From the NCBI RefSeq assembly GCF_000422865.1, contig NZ_KE383936.1, positions 470,456 through 534,455 on the forward strand: a DNA stretch of 64,000 nt, read 5' to 3'. Shown one piece after another: positions 1-7,588 of the stretch. Positions within the stretch are counted from its first letter, which is position 1, and each line of letters begins with the position of its first letter. The stretch is from Oceanospirillum maris DSM 6286. GTDB taxonomy: Bacteria > Pseudomonadota > Gammaproteobacteria > Pseudomonadales > Halomonadaceae. A program made the position numbers and the translations under genes. The notes under the pieces were generated by a model that was given only the letters and a program-made list of their open reading frames with translations, had not been told where the DNA came from and searched no databases.

Positions 1-63
1 AGCAGGAATAGAGATCGCTTCACGCCAACCAACCACTCGTTTTTTTGTTGAATATTCGGTCAT
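1..63 (-). CDS. N-terminus of a RimK-linked ATP-dependent zinc protease-like (retropepsin-like) protein, partial
   Basis: Only the first 21 codons are in the window; the gene runs off the left edge. The minus-strand reading begins MTEYSTKKRVVGWREAISIP. The VVGWRE motif followed by a short hydrophobic stretch is the usual opening of the Zn_protease/RimB-like family (PF05618), small proteins often found with RimK-type ATP-grasp ligases. An AAGGA ribosome binding site lies 7 bases before the ATG, which supports this start. The catalytic DTG region would lie outside the window, so the identification rests on a short N-terminal motif. Confidence 0.6.
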   Translation of the reverse strand, partial: MTEYSTKKRVVGWREAISIPA

Positions 64-349
64 ATTTTTTCCTTACTGCCGAGTGCCATCTTTTATGAGT
101 TTAGATGACCTTCGAGAAAAATGCGCTCAAGATTAACGTTAAGTGTACTAAGGATTTGTTACAAGGTGAGACGCAAAAAAGATGCGGCATTCTATGACGG
201 TTAAACCTGCCGTCAATAAAAAAATGCTAGAAAGGATAAAATATATTATTCACGGGTTGATTCCCCTGAAAATTGAGCGCGTTGAAGCTTATTATTGATG
301 TTTATGTTGAGACTTATTATTGAAGCCTGCGGATGTGTTGCCAATGCCC
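64..349. other. Intergenic stretch with one small inverted repeat
   Basis: This lies between the zinc-protease-like gene, which starts leftwards, and the 3' end of the sensor kinase gene. No convincing ORF is seen. The only structure noticed is TGACGG (195-200) paired with CCGTCA (210-215). It has a run of A rather than T after it on the plus strand, so it is a poor terminator in either direction. It could be an operator, but nothing proves it. Confidence 0.4.
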
Positions 350-1657
350 TTAACAGTCTGGTGCAATGCAAACCGTTAAACCAGGGTTCTTATCATGAAG
401 TGTTATTGTTAGGCCGTGCAAGGCTGCAATCTGGCTGCAAATTGATAGCCCAAGTCCAAGGCCTTCACTACGTTGATCTTGACGAGTAAAAGGCTTCATC
501 ATTTGTTGTCTCTGGTGCTGTGGAATACCTGGGCCGTTATCTTCTACCCTTAGCTGCCAGCTTTTATCAGTTGATGTCAGGGTTAGGGTCACCTGGTCTG
601 TCCCTGTTGCATGGCGCAAGGTGTTTAATAGCAGATTTTCAACCAGAAGCGTTAACAGGGTCGGATCACCTTGCAGTTGGGTATCTTCCAAATGGCTGTT
701 AAAGGTGATGCTTGCTGCTGTAAATTTTGAACTAAGACGATGGCTTAAATGTTGTAGCGGTTCTTTCAGGTTAAAGCTTTCACAATGTTGCTGCCAGCTT
801 GAAGCCTCCAGTCTGGCTAGGGTTAAAAGTTGTTCTACCACACGAATTAAACGATCGACTTCTTGTCGCATGGCCTGTGTATCTAAATCAGGTAAAGAAA
901 GCTCAAGTTTAAGCGTGGTCAGGGGCGTACGCAGTTCATGGGCAACATCACTGGCAAAACGTTTTTCCCGGTTTAAGGTTTGTCCAATCCCCTTAATCAG
1001 GTGGTTCAGGCTATTGGTGATCTCCTGTAGTTCCACCACAGGGCTGACCTGAGGCATAGCGCTCAGGTCTTCTGCATCACGTTGGCGAAGCTGCCCGGCC
1101 AGGCGACTCAGGGGGCGTACAACTAAAGCCAGCAACACGATCAGTATGAGAAGACTTAAAATATTGCCGATCAAAATGGGCATGATGACATCTTCTGTCA
1201 CATCTGATTTGATATCCTCTGCCAGATCATCACGGCGCAGCAGCTTAATCAGCAGATCACCTTCCCGCAGTTGGTAACCTTTCCAGATATGATCCTGATA
1301 TTTTATTTGAGTCAGCCCTGTTTGTGTGCTGCCAAAGCTTTTGGGAAAGCCAAAATTACTGGTATACCAGCCTTCTTTCATGTGTTCGACGGAGATTAAA
1401 AACGTGTCTTCGTCATCATCAATAAACGACTCACCAAGAAATTCTTTTAATTCATCCGGCTCTATGTGGCCTTGGTTGATTAAGCGGGCCAGCAGTTGTG
1501 TTTGTTGGTGAATGTCTTCATAGAGTAACTCACTTAACTCGTCATCCACCGCCAACCAGGTGACAAGAACACCGGCAAAACCCGTGAGCAGAATGCTAAG
1601 GCCCAGAACAAGAGCCAATTGGCTGAGTTTAAAATGCCGTTTAAGGTTGAGTTTCAT
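350..1657 (-). CDS. Sensor histidine kinase, QseC/PmrB-like (EnvZ/OmpR-type pair)
   Basis: A 435-residue inner-membrane histidine kinase that should phosphorylate the response regulator encoded just upstream. Transmembrane segments lie at about residues 13-36 and 157-180 and enclose a periplasmic sensor region of about 120 residues. A HAMP-like linker follows. The H-box HELRTPL has the phospho-accepting His at 240, the N-box NLLLNTLRHA begins at 341, and the ATP lid shows VEDNGPGIP (371-379) and GLGLGLSIC near 399-407. All catalytic boxes are intact. Its ATG overlaps the regulator stop by 4 bases, so the two are co-transcribed and probably translationally coupled. The sensed signal cannot be told from the sequence; QseC and PmrB are only the nearest named relatives. 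Confidence 0.9.
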   Translation of the reverse strand: MKLNLKRHFKLSQLALVLGLSILLTGFAGVLVTWLAVDDELSELLYEDIHQQTQLLARLINQGHIEPDELKEFLGESFIDDDEDTFLISVEHMKEGWYTSNFGFPKSFGSTQTGLTQIKYQDHIWKGYQLREGDLLIKLLRRDDLAEDIKSDVTEDVIMPILIGNILSLLILIVLLALVVRPLSRLAGQLRQRDAEDLSAMPQVSPVVELQEITNSLNHLIKGIGQTLNREKRFASDVAHELRTPLTTLKLELSLPDLDTQAMRQEVDRLIRVVEQLLTLARLEASSWQQHCESFNLKEPLQHLSHRLSSKFTAASITFNSHLEDTQLQGDPTLLTLLVENLLLNTLRHATGTDQVTLTLTSTDKSWQLRVEDNGPGIPQHQRQQMMKPFTRQDQRSEGLGLGLSICSQIAALHGLTITLHDKNPGLTVCIAPDC

Positions 1658-2310
1658 AGATTGACCAGCCTGAAGCCCCGACCACGTAGCGTCTCAATCC
1701 GGTTTTTACCCAGTAAACGACGCAGGGCATGGATGTAAACATCAAGAGTATTGGATTCTGCCTCACTGCCAACACTGTAGAGCTGCTGAATTAAGCGATC
1801 ACGGGATACTGGCTTATCGCCAGCGTGCATTAACACCGTGAGCAGCTCGTATTCCTTTCGGGGCAGGGACAGGGGTTGGCCACTAAGATAAAAAGTTTCT
1901 TTGGATGGATCAAAGGATAACTCACCACAGGTAAGAATAGGGCTTGCCTGCCCAGCCGCCCGACGCAGCAGAACACGGATTCGAGCTAATAATTCTTCTG
2001 GTTCAAAAGGCTTCACCAAATAATCATCGGCACCGGTATCCAGGCCTTTGACTCTTTCATCTAAGGCATCCCTTGCGGAGATAATTAATACAGGAAGCGA
2101 GCATTCTTCTTTCCTGAGTTGAGTCAGGTAATCCATACCATCACCATCGGGCAGGCCTAAATCCAGCAGTAATAAAGAATACTCAGAGGCTTGTAAATGA
2201 GCCTTGGCCTGCTCTAAGGAGCGCACCCAATCAACACGATAATGGGGTTTGAGCAATCGCAGCAAAACATTGCCCAGCGGCAGGTCGTCCTCGACCAATA
2301 ACAGATACAT
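1654..2310 (-). CDS. OmpR-family response regulator, QseB-like
   Basis: A 218-residue two-domain response regulator and DNA-binding partner of the adjacent histidine kinase. The receiver domain (about 1-115) has the acidic pocket in VEDD (residues 6-9), the phospho-acceptor Asp50 in LLLLDLGLPDGDG, and the conserved Lys100 in LVKPF. The C-terminal half (about 125-218) is a winged helix of the Trans_reg_C type, with SLPRKEYELL, a recognition-helix region SNTLDVYIHALRRLLG, and the terminal wing ETLRGRGFRL. It is the first gene of a two-gene operon on the minus strand. Target genes are unknown. Confidence in the family is very high. Confidence 0.93.
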   Translation of the reverse strand: MYLLLVEDDLPLGNVLLRLLKPHYRVDWVRSLEQAKAHLQASEYSLLLLDLGLPDGDGMDYLTQLRKEECSLPVLIISARDALDERVKGLDTGADDYLVKPFEPEELLARIRVLLRRAAGQASPILTCGELSFDPSKETFYLSGQPLSLPRKEYELLTVLMHAGDKPVSRDRLIQQLYSVGSEAESNTLDVYIHALRRLLGKNRIETLRGRGFRLVNL

Positions 2311-2797
2311 GAAGGCGTCCTTAAGGTGTTGTCCTTAGAAGGCTGGCTGTTTGTTGAGCTAGCCTTATTTTCTCGATCACATTTGAATGCATGTAAAAAA
2401 ACAGAAGGTATTTTACTAAAATGCAGACAAAAATACGCTATTTTATCGATACTCTATTGTTATCAGTGGTTGAATCTTGTTATCGGCGGCTGCTTCATTT
2501 TGTCCTGTTTGGTTTCTACAGTGGTTATTATTGGCTTTTTGTATGGATGTTTTTGTTATTTGACGTTATTTATTTGGTCTTTTTAGGATTATTTTTATTA
2601 TTTATCAATTGTGTGTTTTTAATTATTTTTCACTTTTAAATATATTTTTTTATTTATAATAAAAAAACTGTTTTGAGTTAAAAAAACATTAAGGTATCAG
2701 TGCTTATTAAATAATAGACTTATAATCTGTAGGCTGATAATAATGCTCATTATGGGGTGTAAAAGCTTGGGTTCTTTATACAAGGGCGTTCTAAATA
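2311..2797. other. AT-rich intergenic region between the two-component operon and a chemoreceptor gene
   Basis: This 487-base divergent spacer is strongly T/A-rich at about 2580-2700. It contains overlapping hydrophobic reading frames that look like by-products of poly-T composition: their codons are mostly TTT, TTA and ATT, and none has a good ribosome binding site. It ends in the promoter region of the chemoreceptor, with a TATAAT at 2721-2726 and a Fur-box-like palindrome at 2736-2754. No RNA gene is recognised. Confidence 0.5.
2736..2754 (+). promoter_or_regulatory. Candidate Fur box upstream of chemoreceptor gene
   Basis: GATAATAATGCTCATTATG matches 15 of 19 positions of the classical Fur consensus and contains a perfect ATAATG-CT-CATTAT inverted repeat. 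It lies 10 bases after a TATAAT (2721-2726) and 43 bases before the ATG of the chemoreceptor. A repressor bound here would cover the transcription start. The region is AT-rich, so a chance match is possible. Confidence 0.4.
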
Positions 2798-4840
2798 ATG
2801 CTGAACTACTTTCAGAATAAATCGCTAGCGGCACAGTTGTCTTTAGTTATTGCGGGTCTTTTGATCATCGCTAATTTGATTATGACAACAGTGCTAACTC
2901 GATCAGCAAAGCAGGAGTTAGAGCTAGAAGCTCAGGATACACTGCGGCATCAAAGTCAGATGGTTTCAGGGTTGCTTGAGTTTTATTACCAAGATAGCTT
3001 CAATAATGCTAAGCGCTTGTCTGATATCTTCTTCAAAATGTTTCCTGACGGGCTTAGCCAGACCTCTCAGATGGTACAGGTTGCAGATTATCATACACAG
3101 GCACTTGTTGATGAAGAGGGTGTTATTAATGGCAACTTTAGTAAACCGGATCAATTTACTCGGATGACCGGTGGTAATGCGACTGTTTTTGCTCGCCATG
3201 GTGATGATTTTTTACGCATTAGCACTTCCCTTAAAAAGCAAACAGGCGAACGGGCCTTTGGTACCTTATTGGGTACAGGGCATCCCGGCTATCAAGATTT
3301 AATGGCTGGAAAAACCTACTCAGGTGTTGCCCATCTCTTTGGTCGAGATTATATGACTATCTATCGCCCTATTCAGAAAAAAGGCCAGACGATTGCGGTG
3401 TTATATATTGGCTTTGATTTAACCCATGGCTTAGTTGAGTTGCGAAAAACTCTAGCGAAGATGAGAGTTGGCTCAACAGGTTATGCAACGATAGTTGCTG
3501 GCGCAGGAAGTAAAGAACCCGGGCGAATTCTAATGCACCCAACCCTTGAAGGGCGTAATGTTTTAAGTGTTAAGTTAGAAGATGGTACAAGCGCTTTACA
3601 GGAAATAATACAACAATCCGCCGGTGTTTTAAGCTATGAATACCTCGTTGACAATGAGCCTGCACGGGAAAAAATAGCCGCCTATCACGGTATCAAAGGT
3701 TGGGGCTGGGTAGTATTGTTGGGCAGCTACACCGATGAGTTTGCCAAGGCCAGTATTATGCTTCGTAATATGATGATGTGGCTTATGGGTCTTAGCACCC
3801 TGATTATTATTAGTATTTGCGGCATGTTGTTATACCGCCGTCTAGCCCCTTTAAATAAAGTAACTCAAGACCTTATCTTCATTGGTAAAGGGCGTTTAGA
3901 TATTATCCCCAGTGATATTGAAATTGCTGTAGGCTGTAATAATGAAACACGTCTTTTGCGTAAAGCCACTAAAGAGATGCATACGGGACTGAAAGATCTT
4001 GTGGTGCAGCTTGGAGATGCTTCAAAAGCATTGAAAGATAGCGTGGTTAAGGTGCAAACAGCCAGCGGTAATACCGAGGACGCGGTTGATGAACAATCTA
4101 TGGAGATCCAGCAAGTCGTTACGGCTATGGAAGAGATGACCGCGACGACCTCTGATGTTGCTAATAACGCTCGAAACTCAGCTGATATGACGGCTCAAGG
4201 GCAAGATATTGCAGGTAAAGGGTGTAATGCTTCGGATCTTATTCACGCCAGTATTGAATCTCTTGTGACAGAAATGCAGCAAGCGTCAGACTTGATACAG
4301 AGCGTGTCAGAGGAGAGTAATAATATTAGTGCCTTTATGGCCACTATTAGCGAAGTAGCGGATCAAACTAACTTATTGGCTTTGAATGCGGCGATTGAAG
4401 CGGCTAGGGCTGGTGAATCAGGTCGAGGTTTTGCCGTGGTTGCTGATGAAGTACGTACTTTAGCTGGGCGTACGCAAAGTGCTACCTCTGAGATTACTCT
4501 ACTTGTTGGTCGGCTACAGAGTAAAATTGATCAAGCTGTACACGCTATTGCATCAAGTCATAACGCCTCTCAAGAGAGCCGTGACCGTACCGGTGATGCT
4601 CGGGCATCTTTGGCTGAAATTAGTGATTACATGTCCAATATTGCTGATATGGGGCGTAATATTGCATCTGCCGCAGCCCAGCAAGCGGCAGTGGCTGAGA
4701 GTGTTTCCCAAAGCCTGCACAATATTCACTGCCTGTCCGATCATACTCGTACTCAAAGTGACGATAGTGTTAGTGCCAGTGAGGACTTAGAACGGGTGGC
4801 TAATGATATTGAGCAGAAGTTAGCGCGTTTCCAGCTTTAA
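2798..4840 (+). CDS. Methyl-accepting chemotaxis protein with Cache-type periplasmic sensor
   Basis: A 680-residue transmembrane chemoreceptor. Transmembrane segments at about 12-34 and 325-346 flank a periplasmic region of about 290 residues of the Cache_3/Cache_2 kind. Visible pieces include [21 protein letters not shown] and the membrane-proximal [20 protein letters not shown]-like linker leads into the long helical signalling domain. The CheA/CheW-contact hairpin [18 protein letters not shown] (522-539), followed by [12 protein letters not shown], is fully conserved. There is no C-terminal CheR-tethering pentapeptide. The start is supported by the short basic N-terminus before the first membrane helix; the ribosome binding site is weak. 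It stands alone, with a Fur-box-like site in its promoter region. The ligand is unknown. Confidence 0.93.
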   Translation: MLNYFQNKSLAAQLSLVIAGLLIIANLIMTTVLTRSAKQELELEAQDTLRHQSQMVSGLLEFYYQDSFNNAKRLSDIFFKMFPDGLSQTSQMVQVADYHTQALVDEEGVINGNFSKPDQFTRMTGGNATVFARHGDDFLRISTSLKKQTGERAFGTLLGTGHPGYQDLMAGKTYSGVAHLFGRDYMTIYRPIQKKGQTIAVLYIGFDLTHGLVELRKTLAKMRVGSTGYATIVAGAGSKEPGRILMHPTLEGRNVLSVKLEDGTSALQEIIQQSAGVLSYEYLVDNEPAREKIAAYHGIKGWGWVVLLGSYTDEFAKASIMLRNMMMWLMGLSTLIIISICGMLLYRRLAPLNKVTQDLIFIGKGRLDIIPSDIEIAVGCNNETRLLRKATKEMHTGLKDLVVQLGDASKALKDSVVKVQTASGNTEDAVDEQSMEIQQVVTAMEEMTATTSDVANNARNSADMTAQGQDIAGKGCNASDLIHASIESLVTEMQQASDLIQSVSEESNNISAFMATISEVADQTNLLALNAAIEAARAGESGRGFAVVADEVRTLAGRTQSATSEITLLVGRLQSKIDQAVHAIASSHNASQESRDRTGDARASLAEISDYMSNIADMGRNIASAAAQQAAVAESVSQSLHNIHCLSDHTRTQSDDSVSASEDLERVANDIEQKLARFQL

Positions 4841-4877
4841 CATGAGAAGGCTGATTATAAACAAACCGTGTATATCG

Positions 4878-5762
4878 CTACCGTAAATTCAGCTTAAAGC
4901 AGCGCTCTAGCAGCCATTGGCCTCCTTTGCCTAAGGGTTTGTGTTTGGTCCAAACCACATCAATACCCTGCAAGGAGGCATTCTGTTGATAGATACGCTT
5001 TAGGGCGATTAATGAACCTTGGGCCAATTGCTCCTTTACCACTGATTCATGCAGTGATGCCCAGCCAAGCCCTGCGCTTAACAGCTCTGCAATAACAAAA
5101 GGACTTTCGGCATACCATACTTTCGGGCTTAGGATCTGCTCTTCATGGCTGGTATCTTCTAAATCAAGGCTGCGGGGCACGAGTTGGCGATAGCTTCTTA
5201 GATCGCTGTGGCTGACCTGCTTCAGTTTTGCTAGCGGATGATTTTTGCTACATACCGGTAGCTTACGAGAATGGCCTATACCTCGAAACATAAAGCCTTT
5301 TGGATAATGCTCCTGTTCCATCATAAGACCTAAATCCGCACGGCCATTTCTGAGTAGCGTTGCCACATCACTGGTGCCAGGATCGAGTAGCTCTAGCTCA
5401 ATATAGGGAAAAATCTGTTCAAACTCGACCAGTAATTCGACTACAGGCAAGGCGGATACGTTTTGCTCAATCGCGATACATAAATGGCTTTCCTCCCCTG
5501 CATTCATGGCCATCGCCTTAGCGATAAAATCAGCATGGCTTTCTATAATCGCATAGGCCGATTTTAACAAGGTGTGGCCCTCCTCTGTGAGCACGGGGCT
5601 GCGCTTGCTTCGATCAAATAGCTCAACCCCAGCCTCAATTTCTAGGTTGATAACGGCGTTACTAATCGCAGATTGAGCTTTTTTTAGACGTCTGGCGGCG
5701 GCAGAAAAAGAACCTGTTTCTGCGGCGGCAATAAATGCATTCAATTGGTCTGGTTGAGGCAT
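4878..5762 (-). CDS. LysR-family transcriptional regulator, divergent from a PACE efflux gene
   Basis: A 294-residue LysR-type regulator. The N-terminal winged helix-turn-helix spans about residues 3-62, with the signature FIAAAETGSFSAAARRLKKA and SAISNAVINLEIEAGVELF. The rest is a periplasmic-binding-protein-like effector domain. It is divergent from a PACE-family transporter gene across 265 bases. By analogy with aceR/aceI in Acinetobacter, where a LysR protein activates the adjacent PACE gene, it probably controls that transporter. The intergenic region holds two inverted repeats with LysR-box geometry. The link is inferred from position and family. Confidence 0.88.
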   Translation of the reverse strand: MPQPDQLNAFIAAAETGSFSAAARRLKKAQSAISNAVINLEIEAGVELFDRSKRSPVLTEEGHTLLKSAYAIIESHADFIAKAMAMNAGEESHLCIAIEQNVSALPVVELLVEFEQIFPYIELELLDPGTSDVATLLRNGRADLGLMMEQEHYPKGFMFRGIGHSRKLPVCSKNHPLAKLKQVSHSDLRSYRQLVPRSLDLEDTSHEEQILSPKVWYAESPFVIAELLSAGLGWASLHESVVKEQLAQGSLIALKRIYQQNASLQGIDVVWTKHKPLGKGGQWLLERCFKLNLR

Positions 5763-5803
5763 GGCGTTGGCTCTTGGATGATTTGGTCTTATCTATCTTT
5801 TTA

Positions 5804-5828
5804 AATCTATCTGTTTTTAAGATAGATT
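5804..5828. promoter_or_regulatory. Perfect 9-bp inverted repeat, candidate LysR operator
   Basis: AATCTATCT (5804-5812) and AGATAGATT (5820-5828) form a perfect inverted repeat around a 7-base spacer. The centre contains the T-N11-A form (TCTGTTTTTAAGA) typical of LysR-type boxes. It lies about 42-66 bases ahead of the lysR start, as expected for an autoregulatory site. A half-copy ATCTATCT occurs at 5791-5798. Confidence 0.45.
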
Positions 5829-5967
5829 CTAACTTTGTTTTATCATAAATAGCCATAGAATACCTATCCATAGAGTATCTGTTTATTTCAAGCTGAGTCT
5901 TTTTTTAAGCAGATCATCCTGTATTTTTTAAGTTATACGGTAAAAAACAATATAGTTTTGCAGTGTG

Positions 5968-5984
5968 CCAAGTTATTTACTTGG
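5968..5984. promoter_or_regulatory. Inverted repeat near the PACE gene promoter
   Basis: CCAAGT (5968-5973) and ACTTGG (5979-5984) form a 6-bp inverted repeat with a 5-base spacer, 44-60 bases before the ATG of the PACE gene. It could be a second regulator contact site or overlap the promoter. Confidence 0.3.
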
Positions 5985-6027
5985 TTAATCAGTACTTAAG
6001 AATAGGCTTGGGGATAGGAGAGTCAAA

Positions 6028-6495
6028 ATGGCTGACAAAGAAATTGTAATTCGCTCTGGCTTAGATCGTGTTCGCTATGTGCTGGGCTTTGAAATATTTT
6101 TATTACTGTTTCTGGCTCCCGCTATCGCGTTTGTTTTTGATAAAGACCCTTTGGACACCGGTGCGTTAACACTCATTCTTGCGGCTAAAGCGATGGTTAT
6201 TAATATCATCTATAACTATTTCTATGACCAGTTTGATGTAAAACGTGGCGTAGTACCCACGGAGCGTACGGGCCGTCAACGGGTGGGGCATGCGGTTGGA
6301 TTGGAAATTGTCCTGACGATCACTTCGCTGCCTATTGTGGTTTGGTGGCTTGATATTGCTATCTGGCAGGCATTGGTGATGGACTCTGCGGTTATGGCCT
6401 TTATCGTCTTTTACACCATGGGCTTTACTTGGATTTATGATCGTGTTTTCCCCGTGCATCAGCCAAAGTCTGTATCTGATTTTGTGGCAGGCTAG
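6028..6495 (+). CDS. PACE-family efflux transporter (AceI-like, bacterial transmembrane pair)
   Basis: A 155-residue, four-helix inner-membrane protein made of two repeats of the bacterial transmembrane pair domain (PF05232). Repeat one has RVRYVLGFE with Glu22, the position equivalent to the essential Glu15 of AceI, and YNYFYDQFD (62-70). Repeat two has RVGHAVGLE (85-93) and FTWIYDRVFP (133-142). Known PACE members are proton-coupled exporters of chlorhexidine and other biocides, and probably of natural polyamines. The start is supported by a GGAG ribosome binding site. It is monocistronic, ends in a strong terminator, and is divergent from a LysR regulator. The substrate in this organism is unknown. 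Confidence 0.92.
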   Translation: MADKEIVIRSGLDRVRYVLGFEIFLLLFLAPAIAFVFDKDPLDTGALTLILAAKAMVINIIYNYFYDQFDVKRGVVPTERTGRQRVGHAVGLEIVLTITSLPIVVWWLDIAIWQALVMDSAVMAFIVFYTMGFTWIYDRVFPVHQPKSVSDFVAG

Positions 6496-6555
6496 TTCGT
6501 ATTAGGAATTTTTCATATAATTGCTTTTGTTAAAGTTTACACCCGTGTATTAATG

Positions 6556-6588
6556 ACCCTAGATAATTAAATTATCTGGGGTTTTTTT
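6556..6588 (+). terminator. Rho-independent terminator of the PACE gene
   Basis: ACCCTAGATAATT and ATTATCTGGGGT pair around a two-base loop and are followed by seven T residues. The hairpin starts about 60 bases after the stop codon. Confidence 0.88.
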
Positions 6589-6712
6589 GTACTTAAAACA
6601 GGTCAAAAAAGAATAAAATCTTCAGTTGAGCTATTCAGGCAGAACACTTGAAGAGTGGAGAGCACACCCTAATAGTCTTACTGACAGTCGCTTGATTTTA
6701 GGCTACCAGTAT

Positions 6713-6726
6713 TTGATATAAATCAA
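6713..6726 (+). promoter_or_regulatory. Perfect FNR/Anr box
   Basis: TTGATATAAATCAA matches the TTGAT-N4-ATCAA consensus at all ten specified bases, and the symmetry extends a little further (AGTAT...ATACA around it). It is centred about 40 bases before a TATAAA at 6759-6764 and about 136 bases before the DUF465 start. The geometry is compatible with activation by FNR/Anr under low oxygen, although the distance to the -10 is longer than in classical class II sites. Confidence 0.6.
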
Positions 6727-6855
6727 TACACTGGCGCTTAAGAGGCGTAATCTGAAGCTATAAACATGGTTTAGATTCTGACTGGGAAACAGTCAGTCAA
6801 TTACTGCTAACACCTTGTTATCATTGAGTTATTTTATAAAAATAAGGAGTATACA

Positions 6856-7095
6856 ATGCCAGTTGAACATCATGATCTTTTAAGTGAACTGCCAGAATTT
6901 AAAGAACAGATTCATGAGCTTAAAGTGAACAATGCTCATTTTCGGAAACTGTTTGATGAATATCATGGGCTAACCAAAGATATTGAAAATATGGAAACAG
7001 AGCAAAGTCCTGCTCCGACAGAGGTAGAAGAAAAGGCTAAGTTACATCGTTTAAGTTTGAAGGACGAAATGTTTGCTATGCTCAAGCAAGCCTGA
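6856..7095 (+). CDS. DUF465 (YdcH/SlyX-like) small coiled-coil protein
   Basis: A 79-residue protein of the DUF465 family (PF04325). It has the family pattern of an alpha-helical hairpin: FKEQIHELKVNNAHFRKLFDEY, a short turn, and a second charged helix near the C-terminus (EKAKLHRLSLKDEMF). No biochemical function is established for these proteins. The start has an AAGGAG ribosome binding site. The gene has its own terminator and lies downstream of a perfect FNR/Anr box, which suggests oxygen-dependent expression. The neighbour on the right is a TraR/DksA-like protein, transcribed separately. Confidence 0.88.
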   Translation: MPVEHHDLLSELPEFKEQIHELKVNNAHFRKLFDEYHGLTKDIENMETEQSPAPTEVEEKAKLHRLSLKDEMFAMLKQA

Positions 7096-7111
7096 TTGCA
7101 AATAGGTTAAG

Positions 7112-7149
7112 GCCGTTACCTCTGCTTAGCCGGAGTTAACGGCTTTTTT
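7112..7149 (+). terminator. Terminator after the DUF465 gene
   Basis: GCCGTTA pairs with TAACGGC across a loop of about 17 bases, with a CTC/GAG pair inside, followed by six T residues. It begins 16 bases after the stop codon. Confidence 0.75.
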
Positions 7150-7196
7150 GTTTCCTAAGCATTGCATTGTTTTATACGGATGCCAAAAGGTAGGTT

Positions 7197-7511
7197 ATGG
7201 ATATTCAAGCGATCAAAGACAAATTGACTCATGAGTTAGATGTACTTAATGCACGTTTAAAGCATGTCGAAAAAGATGTGGCGCAAGCTCACTCCAGTGA
7301 CTTTCAGGAGCAGGCTCAAGAGCGTGAGAATGATGAAGTACTCGATGAAATTGGCAATGAAACGCTGCACAGTATTGAGCAAATAAAATTTGCATTAATG
7401 CGCATTGATACTGGTGAGTATGGTGTCTGTGCAAATTGTGGCGATGATATTGCCAAAGAGCGTCTGCTTATTTTGCCAGAAAGCACACTCTGCGTGAAAT
7501 GTGCAGATTGA
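7197..7511 (+). CDS. TraR/DksA-family C4 zinc-finger protein
   Basis: A 104-residue member of the TraR/DksA family. The N-terminal two-thirds is a charged coiled-coil helix, and the C-terminus carries a four-cysteine zinc finger with Cys78, Cys81, Cys99 and Cys102 (CANC...CVKC). DksA relatives bind the RNA polymerase secondary channel with ppGpp. This protein is shorter than canonical DksA (about 150 residues) and resembles the short stand-alone members. Acidic residues at the coiled-coil tip can be seen only loosely (RENDEVLDE), so polymerase binding is an inference. The ATG follows AGGT. Confidence 0.85.
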   Translation: MDIQAIKDKLTHELDVLNARLKHVEKDVAQAHSSDFQEQAQERENDEVLDEIGNETLHSIEQIKFALMRIDTGEYGVCANCGDDIAKERLLILPESTLCVKCAD

Positions 7512-7547
7512 ACGGATTTTATTTGATAGTGGCTTTTTAATTCAATA

Positions 7548-7577
7548 GGCGGGCATCGCTCAATGATCATGCCCGCC
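7548..7577. terminator. Perfect 9-bp stem between convergent genes
   Basis: GGCGGGCAT (7548-7556) and ATGCCCGCC (7569-7577) form a perfect stem with a 12-base loop between two convergent genes. There is no clean T-run on either side, so it may act as a weak bidirectional terminator or as a 3'-end stabiliser. Confidence 0.5.
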
Positions 7578-7588
7578 AGTCAAAAGAC

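Larger units (their letters stand above)
6496..6855. other. Intergenic region with terminator and FNR box
   Basis: This holds the terminator of the PACE gene (6556-6588), a perfect FNR/Anr-type box (6713-6726) and a TATAAA (6759-6764) that could be the -10 element for the downstream DUF465 gene. No ORF with a credible start is seen. Confidence 0.6.

Noticed and set aside
195-215. Inverted repeat TGACGG/CCGTCA as a terminator
   Set aside because: A-rich rather than T-rich sequence follows on the plus strand, and on the minus strand the T-run precedes the stem.
2326-2639. Hydrophobic plus-strand frames between the two-component operon and the chemoreceptor
   Set aside because: They arise from T-rich sequence, overlap each other in different frames and lack a ribosome binding site or family pattern.
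2733-2740. GCTGATAA as a sigma28 -10 element for the chemoreceptor gene
   Set aside because: No TAAA is found at the required 15-base distance, and the bases are better explained by the Fur-like palindrome.
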